From Bog-473 sp963840245 (GTDB lineage: Bacteria; Actinomycetota; Acidimicrobiia; Acidimicrobiales; RAAP-2), in assembly GCA_963840245.1 (NCBI GenBank), contig CAWIYI010000024.1, forward strand, positions 178,420-242,419: DNA of 64,000 nt, given 5' to 3'. Positions 17,398 to 25,165 of this stretch are shown here, piece after piece. Below the pieces are notes generated by a model, which did no database searches, had not been told where the DNA came from, and was given only the letters and a program-made list of their open reading frames with translations. Both the position numbers and the translations under genes were made by a program. Each line of letters opens with the position of its first letter. Within the stretch, counting starts at the first letter, position 1.

Positions 17398-17476
17398 GTG
17401 ACATCATGAACTTATCCGATATATCATTAGTGTTACGTACGACCGCAAGAGCGGTCTGGCCCGAGAAGGGCCCTTC
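17398..17476 (+). promoter_or_regulatory. padR promoter and two perfect leader dyads
   Basis: GTGACA (-35, 17398-17403), an 18-bp spacer and TATCAT (-10, 17422-17427) within a rare AT-rich patch; GATATATC (17418-17425) is palindromic. Downstream of the expected start site lie two perfect inverted repeats: GACCGC-aaga-GCGGTC (17441-17456) and GAAGGGCCCTTC (17465-17476). SD AAGGAG follows at 17481-17486. The dyads are candidate PadR operators or leader hairpins. Confidence 0.5.
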
Positions 17477-17492
17477 ACCCAAGGAGTCACCG

Positions 17493-18095
17493 ATGACACA
17501 CCAACACGATCAGAACCGTGACCAACAGCACGACCACGAGCACGACTACGAGCACCACCATGACCACGATCACGAGCACCTCCACGATCGCCACTTCGGC
17601 GGGCGGGGCATGCGGGGCCCCCGCGGTCGCTGGGGCGGCGGGCGCGGCGGATGGGGCGGCGGGCGGCGCATGCCGCGTGGCGCGATCCGCACCGCCATCC
17701 TGGTCGCCCTGCGCGACGAGCCCGGGCACGGGTACGAGGTCATGCGCCGGCTCGAGGAGATGAGCGGGGGCCTGTGGCGTCCGAGCCCCGGGTCGGTCTA
17801 CCCGCATCTCCAGATGCTCGAGGACGAGGGACTGGTGCAGTCCTCCGAGGTCGAGGGCAGCCGCACCTTCACGCTGACCGAGAAGGGTCGAGCGGAGGCT
17901 GCGAAGGCGACGCTCCCCTGGCAGGAGGCGGGCGACTCCGACGACGACGTGCGCACGCTTCGCCTCGGCGTGGGCCAACTCATGAGCGCCGCCAAGCAAC
18001 TGGCCGGTGCAGGCGAGAAGGCTCAGATCGAGCGAGGCATCGCCGTCATCCAAAAGGCCCGCAAGGAGCTGTACCAGATCCTGGCCGAGGATTGA
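17493..18095 (+). CDS. PadR-family regulator with a His/Asp-rich N-terminus
   Basis: 200 residues. The first 30 are almost only His, Asp, Glu, Gln and Tyr (HDHEHDYEHHHDHDHEH region), followed by an Arg/Gly/Trp-rich linker (about 35-58) and then a PadR winged helix: RGAIRTAILVALRDEPGHGY, EVMRRLEEMSGGLWRPSPGS, VYPHLQMLEDEGLV and FTLTEKGR. The C-terminal helices should dimerise. PadR proteins typically repress the adjacent efflux genes; here an ABC pair follows. The His-rich tail could bind metal, which is inference. ATG start with AAGGAG seven bases upstream. Confidence 0.92.
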   Translation: MTHQHDQNRDQQHDHEHDYEHHHDHDHEHLHDRHFGGRGMRGPRGRWGGGRGGWGGGRRMPRGAIRTAILVALRDEPGHGYEVMRRLEEMSGGLWRPSPGSVYPHLQMLEDEGLVQSSEVEGSRTFTLTEKGRAEAAKATLPWQEAGDSDDDVRTLRLGVGQLMSAAKQLAGAGEKAQIERGIAVIQKARKELYQILAED

Positions 18096-18152
18096 CGCAG
18101 ACAGACGAGCGAGATCCCGAGAAGCTCGCCCCGATACTGTGCAGAAGGAGCC

Positions 18153-19148
18153 ATGACGACGACGACGACTACCACGCCACTCGACGGCGCCTCCCCGGGC
18201 GACGCAACCATCATCGAGACCGTGGCTCTGACCAAGACGTACGCGGGGACGGACTTCCGGGCTGTCGACGGACTCAACCTCCAGGTCGGGACTGGCGAGG
18301 TCTTCGGGCTGCTCGGTCCGAACGGCGCCGGGAAGACGACCACCGTCGGTGTCCTGACCACCCGCGTCATCCCGACCGGCGGTCACGCATTCGTCGGGGG
18401 CATCGACGTCGTTGAGCATCCGACGCTCGTCAAGCAGCTCATCGGCGTCGTGTCCCAACAGAACACGTTGGACCGCCAGCTCACGCCCTTCGAGAACCTC
18501 TACTGGCATGGACGCCTCTTCGGGATGGGAGCGAAGGAGTCGCGGCAGACCGCCGACGACCTCCTCGAGCGATTCCAGCTCACACGCTTCGCCAAAGCGT
18601 CGGTCTACGCCCTCTCCGGTGGCATGGCGCAACGCCTCATGGTGGCCCGCGCCATCTTCCACCGGCCGGCGGTTCTCTTCCTCGACGAGCCGACCGCCGG
18701 TCTCGACCCTCAGGGCCGCCTCGCGCTCTGGGACCTGCTCGAGGGCCTCAACGCCGAGGGCCAGACCATCATGCTCACCACGCACTACATGGAAGAGGCC
18801 GACAAGCTCTGCGATCGCGTGGCGATCATGGACCACGGCAGGATCCTCGCCCTCGACACCCCCGGAGACCTCAAGCGCAGTGTCGGCGCCGACACCATTG
18901 TGACGGTGAAGGCAACCGGCGACGCCGACCGTCTCGCCGAAGTCTTCACGGAGCGGCTCGAAGGCCTCACACGGAGCCGCGTGATCCCTGACGGTGTCGA
19001 GTTGCAGATTCGTGGAGCCGATCGGCTGGTGCCACGGGTGGTCGAAGCAGCCGAAGCTGGCGGCTTCTCGCTGGCCGACCTGTCGGTGGCAGAACCCACC
19101 CTCGAGACCGTCTTCATCGGGCTCACCGGAAAGGAGCTGCGCGACTGA
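18153..19148 (+). CDS. ABC transporter ATPase, DrrA-like
   Basis: 331-residue ATPase of the daunorubicin-resistance/ABC-2 export class. Walker A GPNGAGKTT (55-63), signature LSGGMAQRL, Walker B VLFLDEPTAGLDP, H-switch TTHYMEEAD, then the DrrA-type C-terminal domain (about 230-331) ending VFIGLTGKELRD. The start is a run of Thr codons (ACG/ACT repeats), a possible slippage site. It overlaps the permease start by one base and is 57 bp after padR, so one efflux operon is likely. Confidence 0.95.
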   Translation: MTTTTTTTPLDGASPGDATIIETVALTKTYAGTDFRAVDGLNLQVGTGEVFGLLGPNGAGKTTTVGVLTTRVIPTGGHAFVGGIDVVEHPTLVKQLIGVVSQQNTLDRQLTPFENLYWHGRLFGMGAKESRQTADDLLERFQLTRFAKASVYALSGGMAQRLMVARAIFHRPAVLFLDEPTAGLDPQGRLALWDLLEGLNAEGQTIMLTTHYMEEADKLCDRVAIMDHGRILALDTPGDLKRSVGADTIVTVKATGDADRLAEVFTERLEGLTRSRVIPDGVELQIRGADRLVPRVVEAAEAGGFSLADLSVAEPTLETVFIGLTGKELRD

Positions 19149-20059
19149 TGGCGGCCACGACTTCGGAAACCATCGCTCCGGCAACCTTTGGCGCTGCAGG
19201 TATACGCCACGTCGAGCTGCAGCCGACCCGATCGGCGACCGCAGCCAGCCGTACCTCGCTCCGTGCCCTCATCCAACGCGACCTGGTCGTGCTCTGGAAG
19301 CACAAGATCGAGTTCACGGTGCGCACGCTCGTGCAGCCGTTCCTCTTGTGCTTCGTCTTCCTCTACGTGTTCCCCAAGATCGGGCAGGGCATCGGCGGTG
19401 CCAGCGGGGTCCCCGGCGCGGAGTCGGCCTTCGCGACTGTCCTGGTGCCCGGAGTCGTCGGCCTGTCCATCATGTTCCAGGGAATCCAGGCCGTCGCCAT
19501 GCCGATGGCGCAGGAGTTCGGCTTCACCCGCGAGATCGAGGACAGGGTCCAGGCCCCATGTCCGATCTGGCTGGTGGCGATTTCCAAGGTGATCTCGGGG
19601 GGCGCCCAAGGTCTTCTCGCGGCTGCGCTCGTCCTGCCCATCGCCTCGGTCGTGCACGCCGCGGGCGTCGAGGCGCAGATCAATCTCCACTGGTTGCTCA
19701 TCGTGACGCTCGTGCCGCTGTCATGCGTCTGCATGGCGTCCCTCGGCTTGCTCCTCGGGACTTCCTTCGAGCCGCGCAACCTCGGCCTCATGTTCGGGTT
19801 CATCGTGCTTCCGATCACGTTCCTGGGCGGTACCTACTACCAGTGGACAAGACTGGCGCCGGTGGAGATCGGGCCTGTCCATTGGCTGCAGATCGTCGTC
19901 CTGATCAATCCGCTCATCTACATCAACGACGGGATGCGCGCCGCCTTCACGGACGCCGCGCACATGCACCTCTACATCATCTATCCCGCCATCATTGCCT
20001 TCAGCGTCATCTTCCTGACGCTCGGCCTGCGCAATTTCCGCCGCAAGGTGCTGTCCTGA
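19148..20059 (+). CDS. ABC-2 type permease, DrrB-like
   Basis: 303 residues with about six membrane spans and the ABC-2 pattern: LRALIQRDLVVLWKHKIEF (amphipathic N-terminal helix), LCFVFLYVFPKIGQGI, VPGVVGLSIMFQGI, MAQEFGFTREIEDRVQAPCP (conserved loop contacting the ATPase) and PITFLGGTYYQWTRL. Partner of the upstream ATPase in drug or lipid export; the exported compound is unknown. Start ATG shares a base with the ATPase stop. Confidence 0.93.
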   Translation: MAATTSETIAPATFGAAGIRHVELQPTRSATAASRTSLRALIQRDLVVLWKHKIEFTVRTLVQPFLLCFVFLYVFPKIGQGIGGASGVPGAESAFATVLVPGVVGLSIMFQGIQAVAMPMAQEFGFTREIEDRVQAPCPIWLVAISKVISGGAQGLLAAALVLPIASVVHAAGVEAQINLHWLLIVTLVPLSCVCMASLGLLLGTSFEPRNLGLMFGFIVLPITFLGGTYYQWTRLAPVEIGPVHWLQIVVLINPLIYINDGMRAAFTDAAHMHLYIIYPAIIAFSVIFLTLGLRNFRRKVLS

Positions 20060-20304
20060 GTCTCGGCCCTGGGATCGAGGCCCGACCGACGCTCACAGCA
20101 CCCTGAGCCCTCCCGGCAGGGTCCGTTCGCTCCCGTAGAGCCTCGGAGGGCGGCGAGTCCCCACCGTGACCCGGGGCCGGTTCAAGGCGCAACGCCCACG
20201 CCGATCTGCACGGAAGCGGGCGGCGACCAGACCTCCAGAGTGCCGCGTCGGCCAACGTTGGATGTCCCCGACAGGCACGCACAACGGGGATATCCGGCGA
20301 TTCC

Positions 20305-21177
20305 TTGAACGGCTATGTGTATGTTTCAACCAGCCAAGTCGTTCCACTGCTTCAGTACAAGGAGAAGGTGGCATGCCGAGTAGGGAACCCGCACGCGGAT
20401 CAACTTGCGGCGGGAGAAACAGTCCTCGCTCTCGCAAGCTGCGCCCCTCCTGGAGCTATTGAGAGACAATCGGCGCGACCAATACGGATCGTAGTCACGG
20501 ATCAGCGATTTCTCGCACTCAAGACAAACCGGATGACAGGTCGAAGCAAGGGAGATGTCGAACTCGAAATTCCACTTAGGGATGTCATATCCGTTCGGAC
20601 CAAGAAGCGACACCCGGTAGCGGCGCTGGGCATGCCGATCTTTACAGTCGCCGTAGCCCTATTGAGTGGGGAAGTACTGGTATTCGAGACTTCAGGGATC
20701 GGCATTAAAGCGTTGCGTCATTTTGCTGACGTCCTTGAATCAGCAGCCCAAGCCGTACCCGAGAGCAAGTATGGGGCGTCCGTTCAGGGTCCCGACGTGG
20801 AAGCGTTCAACCTGTTGCACGTCAATGAGTGTTGTACAAATTGCGGAAACGACGTCGACCGGGTGCTCGAGTTCTTCTATGGGAAACGTGCACAGGTTCA
20901 CTATGCCCTCGGAGACACCGTGGCGTGGTGGCCGGAGCCGGATTGGAACGAAGGGGGCCCGGTCCAGGGCAGGGCGTGGCTCCCGAGCGATTCGGACCAG
21001 TGCCCCGGCTGTGGGTACGAAGCATCCTTCGCAGATTTCGCAATCGTGATCGACGGAAGCCGACTCGTCTCAGTTGTTCAAGCACCACCCGGTCAGCGTT
21101 TTCGTGACGATATCGGCGTGGTCCCGCTGAACGGCGATGACGAGCCTCAGTGGGAGCCTGAACCTCGTTCTACATAG
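20305..21177 (+). CDS. Protein with PH-like domain and two Cys pairs, function unknown
   Basis: 290 residues, not recognised as a whole. ETVLALASCAPPG, IRIVVTDQRFLALKT, IPLRDVISVRTKK and VALLSGEVLVFET follow the strand order of bacterial PH-like domains (about 35-150). The second half has CCTNC (about 175-180) and CPGC (about 235), which could form one zinc ribbon. Start uncertain: GTG 20368, just after AAGGAGAAG, would remove 21 poorly conserved residues. It opens a segment with visibly lower GC and different codon use than the flanks. No neighbour explains its job. Confidence 0.65.
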   Translation: MNGYVYVSTSQVVPLLQYKEKVACRVGNPHADQLAAGETVLALASCAPPGAIERQSARPIRIVVTDQRFLALKTNRMTGRSKGDVELEIPLRDVISVRTKKRHPVAALGMPIFTVAVALLSGEVLVFETSGIGIKALRHFADVLESAAQAVPESKYGASVQGPDVEAFNLLHVNECCTNCGNDVDRVLEFFYGKRAQVHYALGDTVAWWPEPDWNEGGPVQGRAWLPSDSDQCPGCGYEASFADFAIVIDGSRLVSVVQAPPGQRFRDDIGVVPLNGDDEPQWEPEPRST

Positions 21178-21491
21178 CGGCACGGGGCCTCCTCATAGGC
21201 CGGCCTTGAGCTTGTGGTCGCCACGCCCCGAACGAACGCCGGCACTGGACGACCCTCACGGTGCGATTCCGGAAGACCATCATTCGCACGCTTCTCCACC
21301 CCCCAGGTACCACTCTTCACACTCTCGGCGAAGCGGACGCACAGACCAGGTGACTGCTGTGTAACCCGGGACAATTCCCGGCTGGAACAAGAACACCCAA
21401 GCTCCTGGTCGAGGCGGTGGCATGGGTCTGATGTCAGCGATCGGCTCCGCGCGAGGTCCATTCAGACGCCGGGCCGCGTAGCCTCGTCTGC
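21178..21491. other. Gene-free gap before the PAP2 gene
   Basis: 314 bp. Open frames on both strands here are short and Ser/Arg-rich without recognisable motifs. The only signal I see is TAGCCT at 21479-21484, seven bases before the PAP2 start codon. Confidence 0.6.
21479..21484 (+). promoter_or_regulatory. -10 box of a leaderless PAP2 gene
   Basis: TAGCCT ends seven bases before ATG 21492, and no SD lies between them. This is the window's recurrent TANNNT leaderless layout. Confidence 0.55.
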
Positions 21492-22151
21492 ATGGTCGTA
21501 TCGACAGCGCCTCGGAGCCGCCTCGAAGCGCGCGATCGCTTCGGCCATAGCCCCGAGGCGTTGGTGGAGATGCTCCTGGGCTGCCTCTTGCTCGGTGCGG
21601 CGACTCTCGCAGGGTTGGTTTTCGTTCATCGACCGTGGCCCAACCGGGTGGACGCCATAGGGTTTCGGCTCCTGCCCGCGGACCTGTCCTCGAGCTGGGC
21701 CGCCGACGTGGCTCACCTCGGTTCGTTGACGGTCTTGATCGCCGGGGCAGCCACGCTCTGTGTCGTGGCGGCGATGTCCCGGAACTGGATGCGAGCATTG
21801 TCGTGCCTCATCGCTCCGATAGCGGCTGTACTGATCGTGCAGACAGTGGCCAAGCCGCTCGTCGGCCGCCATTTCGGTGGCCCTTCCTTCTCGTACCCGT
21901 CGGGAACAGTCACCGCCGTGGCTGCGCTCGCTGCCGGGGCATTCCTGGTCGTGCCTTGGTTCGCCAAGCCCCTGGTGGCCGTGGCGGGTGGAGTAGTCGT
22001 CGTGGCGGTCTGCGCTGCGGTGGTGGTGCTGCGTTGGCACTACCCGACGGATGCTCTCGGCGGTGTGTGCGTCGGAGCGGGTGCCGTGTTTGCTGTCGAC
22101 GGACTTCTGTTGTCGATCCGCAACCACCAGCCGGTGCGCCTGCGCAGCTGA
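21492..22151 (+). CDS. PAP2-family membrane phosphatase
   Basis: 219 residues, about five or six membrane spans. The acid phosphatase motifs are present: KPLVGRHFGG (motif 1, K-x-x-x-x-x-R region), FSYPSGTVTAVAAL (motif 2, PSGT with T for H) and LRWHYPTDALGG (motif 3, R-x5-D with the nucleophile His in WHYPTD). Likely removes phosphate from undecaprenyl or phosphatidate-type lipids; motif 2 has Thr where many PAP2 enzymes carry His. ATG start, leaderless. Part of the lower-GC segment. Confidence 0.88.
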   Translation: MVVSTAPRSRLEARDRFGHSPEALVEMLLGCLLLGAATLAGLVFVHRPWPNRVDAIGFRLLPADLSSSWAADVAHLGSLTVLIAGAATLCVVAAMSRNWMRALSCLIAPIAAVLIVQTVAKPLVGRHFGGPSFSYPSGTVTAVAALAAGAFLVVPWFAKPLVAVAGGVVVVAVCAAVVVLRWHYPTDALGGVCVGAGAVFAVDGLLLSIRNHQPVRLRS

Positions 22152-22345
22152 CGCTACATGTCCCAATAATCCGGCTGACAAGCCGCTGGAGACCTGCCCC
22201 GAACATTGCCGTAGGGAGCCCTGGGGCGTCCCGAGGTCGGCGGCTCGTCACCTCGAACACGTTCGGGGCGGATGAAGGAGGGGCGCCGACCTAAAGGCCT
22301 GGTGTTGCACGGACACAGTAAGGGTGTCCGCCGCAGCTCAACGCT

Positions 22346-22712
22346 CTACCACTCGATGCCGGTAGAAAGGCAGAACTCGTTCTGCTCGGGGTCCGACATT
22401 CTGACCCACCGGGTTCCCTCCGAAGCTCTGCACGCCTTCGTCGATGCGCTGAGCGCCGAGTTCGCAAAGCCGGTCGACCTCGGCTTCGATGTCGTCGACC
22501 ACAATGTCGAGGTGCATGCGGTTCTTCCCGGCCTTGGGTTCGGGTACCCGCTGAAGGAGAAGCGGTGAACCGATCCCTTCCTTGGGAACGAGTACGGCCA
22601 GGATCGGATCGGAGTAGTGGTCGCGGTAGTACAGCGCTTCGCGCCAGAACGTACCGAGCCTTTTGGGCTCTGCACAGTCGAGAACGAGTTCCACTCTTGC
22701 CTTGTGGCCCAT
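22346..22712 (-). pseudogene. VOC/glyoxalase-like protein with a frame change
   Basis: About 121 residues of the vicinal-oxygen-chelate fold as found in glyoxalase-like proteins: RVELVLDCAEPKRLGTFWRE, LLLQRVPEPKAGKNRMHLDI, VVDDIEAEVDRLCELGAQRI in one frame, then after about 22420 TRWVRMSDPEQNEFCLSTG in another frame with its own stop at 22346. Removing one base in GGAGGGAACCC restores a continuous family-like protein. Read as assembled, the protein would end in an unrelated tail at 22338. Substrate unknown. Confidence 0.8.
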
Positions 22713-22828
22713 CGCGTGCCTCCAGGTCGGAATCCCACTCGGTCAGCGACGACAAGAGTACGGGGACAGCTCGACCCATCGCCCGCCTTGGGTGCGCCCG
22801 CTGTAGCCGGGTAACGCAGCTCGGAGGG

Positions 22829-22834
22829 TAGGGT
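22829..22834 (+). promoter_or_regulatory. -10 box of a leaderless metallophosphoesterase gene
   Basis: TAGGGT lies eight bases before GTG 22843, with no SD between. Confidence 0.45.
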
Positions 22835-22842
22835 GCCCGAGC

Positions 22843-23682
22843 GTGGGCATCGCCGACGAGACCAGCCTCTTAGTCGTGTCAGATTCTCACCTCGCACCCA
22901 AGGCTCCGGAGGCGGTCCTCAACTGGGGAACGGTGGCGCAGTACACCGTCGCCAGACAACCGGACCTAGTGATCCACACTGGAGATCTCAGCCTGGACGG
23001 AGCTCAGGACCCAACCGAACTCACGATTGCTCGCCAGCATCTGGACGGGCTGGGAGTGCCATGGGCAGCAATACCCGGGAACCACGACATCGGTGACAAC
23101 CCGGGTCTGCCCGACAGCCCGCCGATCACCGACGAGCGATTGGGGCGTTGGCGGACGTCGATCGGCCCTGACTACTGGTCAATACGCATCGGCATATGGA
23201 CCTTGATCGGAATCAACGCTCAGCTGTTCGGATCGGGTCTCGACGCGGAGGACCAACAGTGGGAGTGGCTCACCGAGCAGTTCTCCGATCAGGCCTCGGG
23301 TGACCTCAGGGTCCTGTTCAGCCACAAGCCGCTGACGGCGAGCGAGAACGAGCTGGCGGTCTCGCCGGAGTACCGGTTCGTGCCATCGTCGGCACGTCAA
23401 CGGCTGGGGGAACTGCTTCGTGACCAGAATTGCCCACTCGTGATCAGTGGTCATGTTCACCAGTTTCGACTCCTCAACGATGGTCGACGCCGTCACGTGT
23501 GGGCCCCTACGACTTGGGCCGTGTTGCCAGAGTTTGCCCAATCGGTCGTCGGGGTCAAGCGATGTGGTGTCCTCTGGTTGAGCCTTTCCGCCGACGGCAC
23601 GTCAGTAGCTGGCCTCGTCGAACCACTTGGCCTTGCTCAGTTCACTCTCGTCGAGGACATTCCGGATCCCTACCTTCATTGA
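22843..23682 (+). CDS. Calcineurin-like metallophosphoesterase
   Basis: 279 residues with the full dimetal set: VVSDSHLAP (D-x-H), IHTGDLSLDG (GD), IPGNHDIGD (GNHD), VLFSHKPL (H) and VISGHVHQ (GHxH). No signal peptide, so cytoplasmic. It resembles the 3',5'-cAMP phosphodiesterase-like/Icc branch but lacks clear specificity markers; substrate unknown. GTG start. Lower-GC segment, between the VOC fragment and a DedA protein. Confidence 0.9.
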   Translation: MGIADETSLLVVSDSHLAPKAPEAVLNWGTVAQYTVARQPDLVIHTGDLSLDGAQDPTELTIARQHLDGLGVPWAAIPGNHDIGDNPGLPDSPPITDERLGRWRTSIGPDYWSIRIGIWTLIGINAQLFGSGLDAEDQQWEWLTEQFSDQASGDLRVLFSHKPLTASENELAVSPEYRFVPSSARQRLGELLRDQNCPLVISGHVHQFRLLNDGRRRHVWAPTTWAVLPEFAQSVVGVKRCGVLWLSLSADGTSVAGLVEPLGLAQFTLVEDIPDPYLH

Positions 23683-23807
23683 ACCTTGGCCGTGGCTCTA
23701 CTACGGCCACTGTGGCGAGAACACGGTACTGTCACATGTCGTTCACCTAAATGAGGCCAAACCACACTCCTACCGGAGGTGGACCGAGTTGTGGAATAGA
23801 TTCCGAA

Positions 23808-23996
23808 ATGATGGCTTCACGTCGACGGCTGGACACCTGGCCATGGATTCGCAACTGTTTGCAAGCCCTCCGAGAGGCCTGGCACAAGACGGATGGATGT
23901 ATCGCCCCCGACTGTGGAGAGAGGGCAATGCACTTTCCACCGTCGCGCTACTGCAAGACTCACTTGGGTTATTTGACTTCTGGACCTGGTCGATGA
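23808..23996 (+). CDS. Candidate small Cys/His zinc-knuckle protein
   Basis: 62 residues from ATG 23808 (19 more if started at 23751). WHKTDGCIAPDCGERAMHFP followed by PSRYCKTHL gives C-x4-C-x12-C-x2-H, a spacing like small CxxxxC...CxxH zinc motifs in actinobacterial proteins. The N-terminus is basic. No SD at either start. Nothing else in this 385-bp stretch looks coding. Support is this motif alone. Confidence 0.35.
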   Translation: MMASRRRLDTWPWIRNCLQALREAWHKTDGCIAPDCGERAMHFPPSRYCKTHLGYLTSGPGR

Positions 23997-24067
23997 GCAG
24001 CGGCAGGATCAACCCTCACCTTCTCTCCTGCTCGGAATGATCGAGGGGCCCTCGGTGGACCAAAAGG

Positions 24068-24721
24068 TTGACTGATGACCGTCGGAGTCCGCAACGTGAT
24101 GGGCACGGCGACGACTTGCTCCATCTGATCGCCACAGATTCGACGAGTTCCGCAGGGGTCTGGTGGGAGTACGCGATCCTGTTCGTGGCTGTTATGGCAT
24201 CGTGGGCAGGCGTCCCCATGGTCGGCAGCGTGGCTCTTGCAGCCGGTGCGGCGGCAGCCAGTCAGGGCAATCTCAACTTGGCGCTCGTGATCGTTTTGTC
24301 GGTGATCGCAGGGGAGGCCGGTGGGCTGTTGGGCTATTACATCGGCCATCGCTGGGGGAATCAACTGCTCGCTCGACCGGGAAAGCGCCAGGCGAGCCGC
24401 CAACGACTCATGGACAAGGGTGAGCAGGCCTATGCGAAGTGGGGACGCATGGCCGTGTTCTTCACCCCGGCCATCATCTCGGGGACAGCGAGGATGAAGT
24501 TCAGCCAGTTTGCCTTGTGGAACTTCTTTGCGTCGGTCCTCTTCACCCTCTCGGTTACTGCGACCGCCTACGGCTTGGGCCGAGTGACGACCGGACACCA
24601 TTCGAGTACGGACATCATCATCTTGGTCTTTGGTCTAGCGCTCAGCACATGGTTGACGGTGCTCGCTGTTCGGCGTCACCGCAGACGCCAGGCTCAACCC
24701 GCATCCAATGGTTTGGCATGA
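24068..24721 (+). CDS. DedA/SNARE-associated family membrane protein
   Basis: 217 residues, about five membrane spans. Typical DedA features: SWAGVPMVGSVALAAGAAAAS (re-entrant segment), VIAGEAGGLLGYYIGHRWG (E-x4-G-x-x-x-Y-x-x-G-x-x-x-G pattern), RMAVFFTPAIISGTARMKFS and a C-terminal basic tail. DedA proteins include lipid-carrier flippases; role here unknown. The TTG start is uncertain; the first 30 residues are not conserved. Last gene of the lower-GC segment. Confidence 0.82.
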   Translation: MTDDRRSPQRDGHGDDLLHLIATDSTSSAGVWWEYAILFVAVMASWAGVPMVGSVALAAGAAAASQGNLNLALVIVLSVIAGEAGGLLGYYIGHRWGNQLLARPGKRQASRQRLMDKGEQAYAKWGRMAVFFTPAIISGTARMKFSQFALWNFFASVLFTLSVTATAYGLGRVTTGHHSSTDIIILVFGLALSTWLTVLAVRRHRRRQAQPASNGLA

Positions 24722-25165
24722 TTCTCTTTGTCTCGCCCAAAGAACGGACGGAACACGACTCCATGCACGGCACGGGCCGCCCGAACCCGGCCCGTGTAGT
24801 GCGCGATGACGCTGGGCTCGCTCCAGGCGCCCAAGATTGGCGCCCGGCCGAGAATGGCCCCCGGCCAGTCGACTGTGGCCGGATACGCGTCCACCTCATT
24901 GCGAGTGTTCCCGCCACGACGCCCGGGAGGAGGCGATTCGCCGGCCGCGGAGCCGACGGCCTTCGTTCCAGGCGGCCCGGGCTCGGAGCTCCCGTGAACG
25001 TGGGGCCCGGCCCGGGTCGTGGCCGCGCACGGACGGCCTGCGAACCTGGCCATTACGTGAATAATTTGACAATCGCGCCTGATCGGACATCCATCTGGGT
25101 AGGGTGAAACGAACCGTGCAGCCAGCGTGCGCAACCGCTCCGGGTGGGGCGAAGGGACGGATCTC
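24722..25165. other. Gene-free gap before egtB
   Basis: 444 bp with no convincing gene on either strand. An AT-rich patch (about 25052-25071) contains TTGACA (25066-25071), and TAGGGT (25100-25105) could be the -10 of the ergothioneine operon, although the spacing between them is too long for one promoter. Confidence 0.6.

Noticed and set aside
22197..22275. CCCCGAAC / GTTCGGGG inverted repeat between PAP2 and VOC
   Set aside because: Arms are about 60 bp apart and short; likely chance in GC-rich DNA.
20060..25165. Prophage, integrative element or CRISPR locus in the low-GC segment
   Set aside because: No integrase, phage genes, att-like repeats, spacers or tRNA seen.
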